A stretch of 7,067 bases of DNA from CAZIWX01 sp964543125 (GCA_964543125.1 CAZIWX010000125.1:1-7067); one strand, 5' to 3'. Counted from the first letter of the stretch, positions 1 through 5,544 are shown. A program made the numbers and translations. Notes: a model not told the origin generated them from the sequence alone.

Positions 1-2
1 TC

Positions 3-1160
3 ACTAATGATGAATTCGACGCTGCTTACCAGACGGTGGTTACGGAGGTGGATCAGGCTGCCGATTGGGCCTTGGATCAGGTTTATCCCAAACCGGAAGA
101 TGCCACCAAACATGTCTATTTCGAAGGCGAGGATGTCCCGGGCGCTCAACTTGAACCCAATGGTTTAGGTGACGAGATCGTCATTGTGGACGCCATCAAC
201 CATGCACTGTATGAAGAAATGGCTAACGATGACCACCTGGTGATTTATGGCCAGGATGTGGCGGATAAAAAGGGTGGAGTGTTCACCGCAACTAAGGGAC
301 TCTCGACCAAGTTTGGTGACGAGCGGGTTTTTAACTCACCCCTGGCCGAAGCGTCGATCATTGGCACCGCGGTCGGAATGGCCGTGGCAGGTTGGAAGCC
401 GGTGGTGGAAGTGCAGTTCGGTGACTACATCTGGACGGCGATGATGCAATTGCGCAATGAATTGGCGACGATGCGCTATCGCTCAAATAACAACTTTAGC
501 GCACCCGTGGTGGTACGGACACCGGTAGGTGGCTATATCCATGGCGGCTTGTGTCACAGTCAGAGCATCGAAGGTTTTTTCATGCATCTGCCCGGTTTGC
601 GGATTTGCTATCCCTCTAATGCAGCGGATGCCAAAGGTTTGTTGAAAACCGCCTGCCGATCCCATGACCCGGTGTTATTCCTGGAGCATAAAGGCTTGTA
701 TCGTCAGGGCTTCGCCAAACGACCGGAACCGGATGCGGATTTCTGTCTGCCGTTTGGCGAGGCCAATATTGTACGGGAGGGCGCCGATCTGACTATCGTT
801 ACCTACGGTATGATGGTCTATAAGTCGCTGGAAGCCGCGCGGGAGCTGGAAAAATCTATGGGTGCCTCAATGGAGATTATAGATGTGCGCACCTTGAATC
901 CGTTGGATATCGCAACAATCGCCAAGTCGGTGGAGAAGACCGGCAAGGCATTGGTGGTATACGAGGATACCTTCACCCTGGGACCCGGCGCGGAAATCGC
1001 CGCCATTATCGCGGACCAATGTTTTGAATACCTTGACGGCCCGGTCAAGCGCGTCGCCACAAAGGATAGCCCGATTCCATTTAATTGGTTCCTGGAGGAT
1101 GCCGTCTTGCCGCAAACAGCGAAGATTCGTGCGGCCGCGGAAAGGCTATTGAAGTATTAG
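3..1160 (+). CDS. 2-oxo acid dehydrogenase E1, fused alpha-beta type, 3' part (5' end outside window)
   Basis: Thiamine-diphosphate E1 of a branched-chain/pyruvate-type 2-oxo acid dehydrogenase complex. It decarboxylates the 2-oxo acid and passes the acyl group to E2 lipoamide. The frame is open from the left edge and the gene is cut there. The first ~25 residues (DEFDAAYQTVVTEVDQAADW, then PKPEDATKHVY) look like the C-terminus of an E1 alpha subunit. They run on without a stop into a complete beta half, hence the fused form. The GTG at 36 is therefore internal. The beta half begins at DEIVIVDAINHAL. SPLAEAS (Glu at 348-350) matches the glutamate that activates the thiamine pyrimidine ring. 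GGLCHSQS and GLRICYPSNAADAKGLL are typical of E1 beta, and a transketolase C-terminal domain follows (LTIVTYG, VVYEDTFTLGPGAE). Fused E1s are often annotated 2-oxoisovalerate dehydrogenase, but substrate cannot be read from the sequence. An assembly gap begins one base after the stop. Confidence 0.93.
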   Translation, partial: TNDEFDAAYQTVVTEVDQAADWALDQVYPKPEDATKHVYFEGEDVPGAQLEPNGLGDEIVIVDAINHALYEEMANDDHLVIYGQDVADKKGGVFTATKGLSTKFGDERVFNSPLAEASIIGTAVGMAVAGWKPVVEVQFGDYIWTAMMQLRNELATMRYRSNNNFSAPVVVRTPVGGYIHGGLCHSQSIEGFFMHLPGLRICYPSNAADAKGLLKTACRSHDPVLFLEHKGLYRQGFAKRPEPDADFCLPFGEANIVREGADLTIVTYGMMVYKSLEAARELEKSMGASMEIIDVRTLNPLDIATIAKSVEKTGKALVVYEDTFTLGPGAEIAAIIADQCFEYLDGPVKRVATKDSPIPFNWFLEDAVLPQTAKIRAAAERLLKY

Positions 1161-1161
1161 C

Positions 1162-1261
1162 NNNNNNNNNNNNNNNNNNNNNNNNNNNNNNNNNNNNNNN
1201 NNNNNNNNNNNNNNNNNNNNNNNNNNNNNNNNNNNNNNNNNNNNNNNNNNNNNNNNNNNNN
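1162..1261. other. Assembly gap (100 N)
   Basis: A run of exactly 100 N, the conventional size for a scaffold join of unknown length. Sequence on both sides contains the same E1 3' end, so the contigs may overlap rather than be separated by missing DNA. Confidence 0.97.
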
Positions 1262-1333
1262 ACGGAGCTCAGGGAGACGCACTGAGGGATTTTTCTTTGC
1301 TGTCTTGCTGAGCTCGACGAAGTACAGCAAAGA
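1262..1333 (+). repeat. Partial copy of the intergenic hairpin repeat, right of the gap
   Basis: This matches 1476-1547 at 71 of 72 positions; the one difference is A at 1317 against T at 1531. It contains the end of the first hairpin and most of the second: TCTTTGCTGT, a core with CTGAGCTCGACGAAG, then ACAGCAAAGA. After AAAGA it departs from the intergenic copy and continues as E1 coding sequence. The left end is cut by the gap. It may be a real duplication or a misassembled contig end. Confidence 0.85.
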
Positions 1334-1427
1334 TAGTCCCATTCCTTTCAACTGGTTCCTGGAGGATGTAATTTTGCCGCAAACAGCGAAGATTCGTGCG
1401 GCCGCGGAAAGGCTATTGAAGTATTAG
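1329..1427 (+). pseudogene. Second copy of the E1 3' end (fragment)
   Basis: This repeats the last ~33 codons of the E1 gene (1062-1160) at a fixed offset of 267. The last 55 nt before the gap (1107-1161) are identical to 1374-1428. Before that, nearly all differences are synonymous: AGC/AGT, CCG/CCC, CCA/CCT, TTT/TTC, AAT/AAC. The only amino-acid change is Ala-Val to Val-Ile after FLED. It has no start and is joined upstream to a repeat, although the frame happens to stay open through that repeat. The silent pattern points to a functional homologous allele, such as another strain, rather than a decaying pseudogene. If the join is an artefact, this is the true E1 end and the true neighbour of the E2 gene. 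Confidence 0.8.
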
Positions 1428-1458
1428 CCAGATGTTTATAAAATCATTGCAAACACAA

Positions 1459-1501
1459 CCTCAATGCGCCCTTCGACGGAGCTCAGGGAGACGCACTGAG
1501 G
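1459..1501 (+). repeat. Hairpin repeat, class A copy 1
   Basis: Inverted arms CCTCAATGCG (1459-1468) and CGCACTGAGG (1492-1501) pair over 10 bp with one mismatch. They enclose a 23-nt core (1469-1491) that starts CCCTTCGACG and ends AGCTCAGGGAGA. The core is the reverse complement of that at 3983-4005 apart from one base, while the arms are unrelated. It lies 31 nt after the E1 stop at 1427. Confidence 0.8.
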
Positions 1502-1502
1502 G

Positions 1503-1552
1503 ATTTTTCTTTGCTGTCTTGCTGAGCTCGTCGAAGTACAGCAAAGAAAAAT
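1503..1552 (+). repeat. Hairpin repeat, class A copy 2, opposite orientation, 15-bp stem
   Basis: Perfect 15-bp inverted arms ATTTTTCTTTGCTGT (1503-1517) and ACAGCAAAGAAAAAT (1538-1552) enclose a 20-nt core containing CTGAGCTCGTCGAAG. That core is a slightly shortened class A core in the opposite orientation to copy 1, one base away. The pair could act as a terminator or attenuator between E1 and E2, or as a structured mRNA spacer. The right arm ends in A-rich rather than T-rich sequence, so it is not a classical terminator on the + strand. Confidence 0.82.
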
Positions 1553-1595
1553 TCAAATTTATCACCAGTTGATATTCGCGGCTGGTTTTGTTTTT

Positions 1596-1601
1596 AAGGA
1601 G
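1596..1601 (+). promoter_or_regulatory. Shine-Dalgarno site of the E2 gene
   Basis: AAGGAG with a 5-nt spacer before the ATG at 1607. This strong, well-placed ribosome binding site fixes the E2 start. Confidence 0.85.
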
Positions 1602-1606
1602 CGAAG

Positions 1607-2878
1607 ATGCTGATCAACATCAAGATGCCGAAAATGGGCGAGTCCCTCACCGAAGGGACGGTATTGGAGTGGAAGGTCAAGATCGGCGGCACGATTGAAA
1701 AAGACGCTGTCCTCCTGGAAATTGCCACGGATAAGGTTGACTCGGAAATTCCTTCGCCCGTGTCCGGCAAAGTCGTGGAAATAATCGGCGAAGCGAACCA
1801 GACTTACGACGTGGGCACCGTTATCGCCAGGATCGAGACCGCTGTCGAATCGGCAAAAAGCCCGGCGGAGTCTACTGTCAAAGCGGAAACGCCGATTCCG
1901 GCGCCATTCTCCAAACCGGCGTCAAAACCCATGCCCGCACCCACGGATGATGACCGGTTCTATTCACCCGTCGTGCGTAAAATTGCCCATGCCGAGAACA
2001 TACTCCCGGGTGAACTGGCTCGCATCCCCGGTACGGGTAAGAAAGGGCGGATCACAAAAAACGACATTCAGAATTATGTGAAAACCCGCGGCACGCAAAA
2101 ATCCGCGCCGAATGTGGTCCCTACTCCGCGTGAAGCCTTGCCAGAAACAGGCCTGGTTGCCCAATTTGCCGCCTCGGCCGATGTGGTCGAAATGGACAAT
2201 ATGCGCAAGATCATCGCCCGGCACATGCGCCGGAGCCTGGACACAGCCGCCCACGTCCATACGGTGAGTGAATGCGATATGTCGCGAGTTATGGATTTTA
2301 TTGCCCGGAATGGTGAGGCTTTACAATCCAAGCACGGCCATTCCGTCACGGTTACACATTTCATTACCTATGCCGTACGCGCTGCGCTGGTTAAATTTCC
2401 ACTGGTGAATGCCTCACTGGACGGTTCGAAAATCATTAAACATCGTCATGTGAATATCGGGATCGCAGTGGCAGTTAAGAATGGTCTCGTGGTGCCGCCA
2501 GTGCGCAACGCTGAAAATCTGAACCTGATGGAGATTGCAGCCGCGGTAAATGAGATTGTGCGGAAATCACGCAGTAAACAACTCACGCCCGATGATCTCC
2601 AGGGCTCCACCTTTTCCATCACTAACTTTGGCGTCTTCGGCAGTCTGGCGGGCTATCCCATCATTAATCAGCCCAATGTGGCCATCCTGGGTGTGGGAGT
2701 TATCAAAAAGCGGCCGGTTGTGATCGAAATTGATGGTACCGATGCCATCGCCATTCGCCACATCTGTTATCTGACCCTGGGCTTTGATCACCGGCTCATC
2801 GATGGCGCCCTGGGGAGCCGGTTCTTGGAAACGGTGGTGGAAAATCTGCAAAATTTTGATCTGGATGAGATTGTTTAA
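1607..2878 (+). CDS. Dihydrolipoyl acyltransferase, E2 of a 2-oxo acid dehydrogenase complex
   Basis: E2 core enzyme. It receives the acyl group from E1 on a swinging lipoyl arm and transfers it to coenzyme A in the cytoplasm. Three parts are visible in 423 residues. The first is an N-terminal lipoyl domain (1-78) with the lipoylated lysine K43 in the ATDKVDSE turn. A Pro/Ala/Lys-rich linker (about 80-117) follows. Next is the peripheral subunit-binding domain (about 118-158, SPVVRKIA to RITKNDI) that docks E1 or E3. Last is the acyltransferase domain (about 193-423), with STFSITNFG and the catalytic motif DHRLIDG (H395, D399). Length and order are normal for a one-lipoyl-domain E2. The start is fixed by AAGGAG at 1596. 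It follows E1 in the same direction and precedes lipA, whose product makes its cofactor. Specificity (branched-chain, pyruvate or other) cannot be decided; 2-oxoglutarate specificity seems less likely next to a fused alpha-beta E1. Confidence 0.96.
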   Translation: MLINIKMPKMGESLTEGTVLEWKVKIGGTIEKDAVLLEIATDKVDSEIPSPVSGKVVEIIGEANQTYDVGTVIARIETAVESAKSPAESTVKAETPIPAPFSKPASKPMPAPTDDDRFYSPVVRKIAHAENILPGELARIPGTGKKGRITKNDIQNYVKTRGTQKSAPNVVPTPREALPETGLVAQFAASADVVEMDNMRKIIARHMRRSLDTAAHVHTVSECDMSRVMDFIARNGEALQSKHGHSVTVTHFITYAVRAALVKFPLVNASLDGSKIIKHRHVNIGIAVAVKNGLVVPPVRNAENLNLMEIAAAVNEIVRKSRSKQLTPDDLQGSTFSITNFGVFGSLAGYPIINQPNVAILGVGVIKKRPVVIEIDGTDAIAIRHICYLTLGFDHRLIDGALGSRFLETVVENLQNFDLDEIV

Positions 2879-2913
2879 CAGGGGAGAAACCACAGATTTC
2901 ACGGAAAGGAATT

Positions 2914-3009
2914 AGAGATCCCCGGGGAGAGCTATAATTTGTGAAATGGGTTTAAACTTGTCCCTGCCAGTAGGCGGGCAAACTGTCAAGTGGCAAATCC
3001 GGGGTCTCT
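2914..3009. repeat. Long inverted repeat in the E2-lipA spacer with an inner hairpin
   Basis: AGAGATCCCCGG (2914-2925) can pair with CCGGGGTCTCT (2999-3009) over 11 bp with one bulged T. Between them, ACTTG (2956-2960) and CAAGT (2987-2991) flank a G/C-rich hairpin, CCC-T-GCC, loop AGTA, GGC-GGG (2963-2977). The CAGTAGG motif recurs at 4166-4172. It may be another member of the intergenic repeat set, or a leader structure before lipA. The rest of this 174-bp spacer shows no gene. Confidence 0.45.
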
Positions 3010-3016
3010 CCCTGCT

Positions 3017-3043
3017 TTGGTTTTATAGTATCCAAATTATATT
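3017..3043 (+). promoter_or_regulatory. Possible lipA promoter
   Basis: TTGGTT (3017-3022) and TATATT (3038-3043) resemble -35 and -10 boxes, but the 15-nt spacing is short. The -10-like box would start transcription only a few bases before the lipA ATG. That fits the lack of a ribosome binding site there, but the call is weak because the region is simply AT-rich. Confidence 0.25.
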
Positions 3044-3052
3044 AGCTTCACG

Positions 3053-3958
3053 ATGAAGACCCAAACCAAGCCTGATTGGCTCAAAATAAAACTCAAAACC
3101 AGTCCCGATTTCCAGGATCTGAAAAGCATTGTCAGCTCCCACCAGCTCCATACGGTGTGTCAGGAAGCCTTATGTGTCAATATCAGCGAATGTTGGGAAC
3201 GCCGAGCGGCGACAATCATGATTTTGGGTGATGTGTGTACCCGCTCCTGCGGCTTTTGTGCCGTGAAAACCGGGAAACCGCCTGTCACGGATTGGGACGA
3301 GCCCCTTCGAACGGCGGATGCCGTAAAAAAAATGGGCCTCAAGCACGTGGTCATTACATCCGTGGACCGGGACGATCTTCCGGATGGAGGAGCACGAATT
3401 TGGGCCGAGACCATTCAAGCGGTTCATGAATTGGTTCCCGATTGCTCCGTGGAAGTGTTAACACCGGATTTCAAGGGTAATACCAAAAACATCCGGATCG
3501 TTTTGGATGCCCGGCCGGAAATCATGAGTCATAATCTGGAAACGGTGGAGCGGCTGCATCGGCACGTCCGTCCGCAAGCCAAATATGAGCGTTCATTGGC
3601 CGTGTTACGGCAATCCGTGGATACAGGTTTGATGACCAAGACTTCCATTATGGTGGGAATTGGTGAAGAAGAAGCAGAAGTCTATGCCCTTATGGACGAT
3701 ATCCGGAAAACCGGGGCGCAAATTTTCTCGGCGGGGCAGTATCTTCAACCCACCAAAGATCACTTACCGGTAGATCGTTTTGTCCATCCAGACGAGTTTC
3801 AGGCTTATAAAGATTACGGACTGAAAATCGGATTCGATTATGTGGAGTCGGGTCCACTGGTACGCTCATCGTACCATGCCGATGAGCAGGTGGAAGCCAA
3901 TCCGAAGCTATCATTCAAACCTGATCGGGATCACCAGGAGTTACCGGTTATCAATTAA
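3053..3958 (+). CDS. lipA: Lipoyl synthase
   Basis: Radical SAM enzyme that inserts two sulfurs into the octanoyl chain on lipoyl-domain lysines, making the cofactor used by E2 next door. All family signatures are present in 301 residues. The auxiliary-cluster cysteines C36, C41 and C47 have CX4CX5C spacing. The radical SAM motif is C62, C66, C69 (CTRSCGFC, CX3CX2C). The C-terminal RSSY (271-274) carries the serine that ligates the auxiliary cluster in characterised LipA. MSHNLETV and the GIGE motif are also typical. Length is normal and nothing is missing. The ATG at 3053 is the sensible start because family-like sequence begins soon after, but no convincing Shine-Dalgarno precedes it. It lies 174 nt after E2, so it may have its own promoter. 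A hairpin 12 nt after the stop probably ends the transcript. Confidence 0.97.
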   Translation: MKTQTKPDWLKIKLKTSPDFQDLKSIVSSHQLHTVCQEALCVNISECWERRAATIMILGDVCTRSCGFCAVKTGKPPVTDWDEPLRTADAVKKMGLKHVVITSVDRDDLPDGGARIWAETIQAVHELVPDCSVEVLTPDFKGNTKNIRIVLDARPEIMSHNLETVERLHRHVRPQAKYERSLAVLRQSVDTGLMTKTSIMVGIGEEEAEVYALMDDIRKTGAQIFSAGQYLQPTKDHLPVDRFVHPDEFQAYKDYGLKIGFDYVESGPLVRSSYHADEQVEANPKLSFKPDRDHQELPVIN

Positions 3959-3970
3959 TTCATTTTCAGA

Positions 3971-4017
3971 AGTAAAAAATTGTCTCCCTGAGCTTCGTCG
4001 AAGGGCAATTTTTTACT
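3971..4017. terminator. Terminator-like hairpin after lipA, class A repeat copy 3
   Basis: Perfect 12-bp arms AGTAAAAAATTG (3971-3982) and CAATTTTTTACT (4006-4017) enclose a 23-nt core (3983-4005) starting TCTCCCTGAG and ending CGTCGAAGGG. The core holds a small CTTCG-T-CGAAG palindrome. The A-run and T-run make it symmetric, so it could stop transcription from either side. It starts 12 nt after the lipA stop. Its core is nearly identical to that at 1469-1491 although the arms are unrelated. Confidence 0.75.
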
Positions 4018-4057
4018 GTCACGGACAGATTTTATTGGCCTTAAATCTAGAAACTCC

Positions 4058-4078
4058 CTGAACCTTAAGCTGGTTCAG
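4058..4078. repeat. Short hairpin, class B (CTGAACC/GGTTCAG)
   Basis: Perfect 7-bp arms CTGAACC (4058-4064) and GGTTCAG (4072-4078) with a 7-nt loop. The stem resembles the CTGAA...TTCAG hairpins at 4186-4200 and 5384-5404. No T-run follows on the + strand; on the - strand a T-run lies on its left flank in antisense sense only, so a terminator role is unsupported. Confidence 0.5.
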
Positions 4079-4105
4079 ATAAAAATAGGATTACGATTTC
4101 AGTCA

Positions 4106-4138
4106 CCCTTCGATCTCGTTCCACTCGCCTCCGGGAGA
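4106..4138. repeat. Class A repeat with divergent interior, no clear arms
   Basis: It begins CCCTTCGA and ends CCGGGAGA, like the class A cores (CCCTTCGAC...CAGGGAGA). Its interior TCTCGTTCCACTCGCCT is different and longer, giving 33 nt. I found no matching inverted arms around it. It may be a decayed or variant copy. Confidence 0.5.
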
Positions 4139-4157
4139 CAAATAGTAGCAAAGTTTT

Positions 4158-4210
4158 GTCATGCCCAGTAGGGATTCCTTTGAAACTGAACTTGATTCAG
4201 CATCCCTTTG
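4158..4210. repeat. Class B repeat, composite copy
   Basis: GTCATGC is followed by a small hairpin CCC-AGTA-GGG (4164-4173) and GATTCCTTTG. Then comes the palindrome CTGAACTTGATTCAG (4186-4200) followed by CATCCCTTTGG. The copy at 5381-5406 has GTCATG directly joined to CTGAACTTGATTCAG and CATC, so this one looks like the same unit with an extra palindrome inserted or two units merged. Confidence 0.55.
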
Positions 4211-4223
4211 GATATTTTCATTT

Positions 4224-4248
4224 CAGATCCTGAAACAAGTTATTGCAG
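4224..4248. repeat. Class B repeat, degenerate inverted copy
   Basis: CAGATCCTGAAACAAGTT is the reverse complement of AACTTGTTTCAGGATCTG, close to the ACTTGATTCAGCATC arm of the other copies. It therefore faces the unit ending at 4210. The region 3959-4321 contains only such repeats and no gene I can support. Confidence 0.4.
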
Positions 4249-4270
4249 ACGGAAGAAAAATTGGCTTAAC

Positions 4271-4300
4271 TTTAACCGTTGTCCTAAGCACAATTAATAT
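4271..4300 (+). promoter_or_regulatory. Possible promoter of the lipoprotein gene
   Basis: TTTAAC (4271-4276) and TAATAT (4295-4300) are spaced by 18 nt, about 20 nt before the GTG start. A Bacteroidota-style reading (TTG at 4279, TATTTTAG at 4298) is also possible but less well spaced. This AT-rich stretch makes chance matches likely. Confidence 0.3.
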
Positions 4301-4310
4301 TTTAGCAATT

Positions 4311-4314
4311 AGGA
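4311..4314 (+). promoter_or_regulatory. Ribosome binding site of the lipoprotein gene
   Basis: AGGA lies 7 nt before the GTG at 4322. This supports the GTG over the later in-frame ATGs at 4349 and 4358, which would leave almost no n-region before the lipobox. Confidence 0.55.
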
Positions 4315-4321
4315 TTTTGTA

Positions 4322-5299
4322 GTGGCTCACATTGTAAAATATTTCGGTATGCCGGCCATGTTAATTATCGCCACTATACTTGGTGGTTGTAATATTACTC
4401 CTCCAGACAATTCCAGTGAGACAGCCATGAATCTGGTTTTTACAAGAGATCACGAACTGTGGACCTATGATTTATTGGGCGAGCAATTTAAAAAAATCGT
4501 TCCAAGGGGAGCCGTAATATATGTAAACGAAATGGGTACAGAATTTACACGAATATGGGCGAATCAGGCCCAATGGAGCCCGGATGGTAAAAGGATTGTT
4601 TTTATCGAAGCAGTGGGTAATGATATTCAAAATTTAAAAATATTAGATTTAGAAACCGGCAGGGAAAATTTTTTTAATAACACTATTGCCCGGGATGATA
4701 TTTCACCCTCCTGGAACGCTGACGATACAGAGATATTTTTTGCAAAAGAAATGTATAATCCAGGGCGGAATTACGAACTATTTAAGGTTGATACCAGTGG
4801 CCAAAATGAACAACAGATCTTGTCCCATCCCCGGTATTCGGATTATTACCCAACTGTCAATCGGTTGAATAATGTCATTGTCTATTCGGCTGAAGATCCA
4901 TGGTACGTATCACAGTTGTACAAGGTTAATATTGATGGTTCTAACCCAATGCAATTAACCCATGGGGTTTTACAGTTCTACGAAATGTTTACATGTCCGC
5001 AATTTAATCCTGTCAATGATGATCTCGTTTATGTTGCTACAAGCGGCGATAGTTCTTACCAAGATATTTGGTTGGTTCATGATTTGGATTTTACTAACGC
5101 TTTGCAATTAACACATTCAGATTCAGCTGATGGGACTCCATCCTGGAGTAATGACGGTAAATATATTGTTTTTACCCGCTATGAGGATCCCCCACAAGCC
5201 TTTGATAATCCCACAGTCTGGATCATGAATGCTGATGGTACGGATCAGCATAAATTGCTAGACAATGGTTCGAACCCAGATATTTGGTGTGAGAATTGA
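4322..5299 (+). CDS. Lipoprotein with TolB/PD40-type beta-propeller repeats
   Basis: Predicted exported lipoprotein of 325 residues. A short n-region (MAHIVKYFG) leads into a hydrophobic stretch and the lipobox L-G-G-C, with the lipidated cysteine at C23. The mature part is a series of PD40/WD40-like beta-propeller repeats as in TolB and related surface proteins. Clear copies are QWSPDGKRIVF (84-94), SWNADDTEIFF (130-140) and SWSNDGKYIVF (274-284). Weaker ones lie near 177-188 and in the stretch before QLTHS. Each is followed by strands such as LKILDLETG, LFKVDTSG, LYKVNIDG and VWIMNADG, and QLTH occurs twice. It is shorter than TolB and lacks TolB's N-terminal domain, so it is a propeller binding protein of unknown partner rather than TolB. 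Codons are visibly more AT-rich than in lipA, suggesting weaker expression or separate ancestry. The gene is alone, flanked by repeat-rich spacers, and ends in a possible terminator. Confidence 0.85.
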   Translation: MAHIVKYFGMPAMLIIATILGGCNITPPDNSSETAMNLVFTRDHELWTYDLLGEQFKKIVPRGAVIYVNEMGTEFTRIWANQAQWSPDGKRIVFIEAVGNDIQNLKILDLETGRENFFNNTIARDDISPSWNADDTEIFFAKEMYNPGRNYELFKVDTSGQNEQQILSHPRYSDYYPTVNRLNNVIVYSAEDPWYVSQLYKVNIDGSNPMQLTHGVLQFYEMFTCPQFNPVNDDLVYVATSGDSSYQDIWLVHDLDFTNALQLTHSDSADGTPSWSNDGKYIVFTRYEDPPQAFDNPTVWIMNADGTDQHKLLDNGSNPDIWCEN

Positions 5300-5303
5300 T
5301 TGT

Positions 5304-5337
5304 TGATTCAGGGAGTTGGTAAATGAATCATTCTTTT
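5304..5337 (+). terminator. Possible terminator after the lipoprotein gene
   Basis: TGATTCA (5304-5310) pairs perfectly with TGAATCA (5324-5330) around a 13-nt loop and is followed by TTCTTTTT. It starts 4 nt after the stop. The stem is AT-rich and short, so termination would be modest. Confidence 0.45.
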
Positions 5338-5380
5338 TAAAATCAAACTACTCAATGAATCACAAAAAGGACGATTAGTA

Positions 5381-5414
5381 GTCATGCTGAACTTGATTCA
5401 GCATCTCAATTTTT
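5381..5414 (+). terminator. Class B hairpin followed by a T-run
   Basis: ATGCTGAA (5384-5391), loop CTTGA, TTCAGCAT (5397-5404): a perfect 8-bp stem followed by CTCAATTTTT. It has the form of a factor-independent terminator for the + strand gene. It is also the cleanest class B unit (GTCATG...CATC). A faint reversed piece, AAGTTCAGGTGACG, lies at about 5436-5449. Confidence 0.55.
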
Positions 5415-5472
5415 AATGTTTCACTCAACCATAATAAGTTCAGGTGACGAACAATATTACAGATGGAAATAA

Positions 5473-5544
5473 ATTCCTGCTGCTCTTCGACGAAGCTCAG
5501 TCCCGAAGGGATCCCCCCGGGAGGAGACAACAGGAATATTTTTT
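5473..5544. terminator. Class A repeat copy 4, interrupted core, between convergent genes
   Basis: Arms ATTCCTGCTG (5473-5482) and CAACAGGAAT (5528-5537) pair with one mismatch over 10 bp, and ATTTTTT follows on the + strand. The 45-nt interior begins CTCTTCGACGAAGCTCAG, like other class A cores, and ends GGAGGAGA. About 20 extra bases, TCCCGAAGGGATCCCCCC, lie in between. It sits 27 nt beyond the stop of the - strand gene. The - strand flank is only mildly T-rich, so termination is better supported for the + strand. Confidence 0.6.

Noticed and set aside
36..38. GTG as the E1 start codon
   Set aside because: The frame is open upstream to the window edge and encodes alpha-subunit-like sequence, so the gene starts outside the window.
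1085..1351. Reading frames on both strands running through the N gap
   Set aside because: They exist only because N codons contain no stop; most of their length is unknown sequence.
1459..1552. Insertion sequence or transposase remnant
   Set aside because: There is no coding capacity and no clear target-site duplication; the inverted arms differ between copies, unlike IS termini.
1964..2364. Antisense frames of about 97 codons inside E2
   Set aside because: They are shadows of a strongly conserved coding sequence, with no ribosome site or recognisable product.
3840..4061. A 73-codon frame overlapping the end of lipA
   Set aside because: It lies mostly inside lipA in another frame, runs through the hairpin repeat, and resembles no known protein.
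4686..4868. A 60-codon frame inside the lipoprotein gene
   Set aside because: It is a frame-shifted shadow of the propeller repeats.
4322..5299. Annotation as TolB itself
   Set aside because: It has a lipobox, lacks the TolB N-terminal domain, is shorter than TolB, and has no tol/pal genes beside it.
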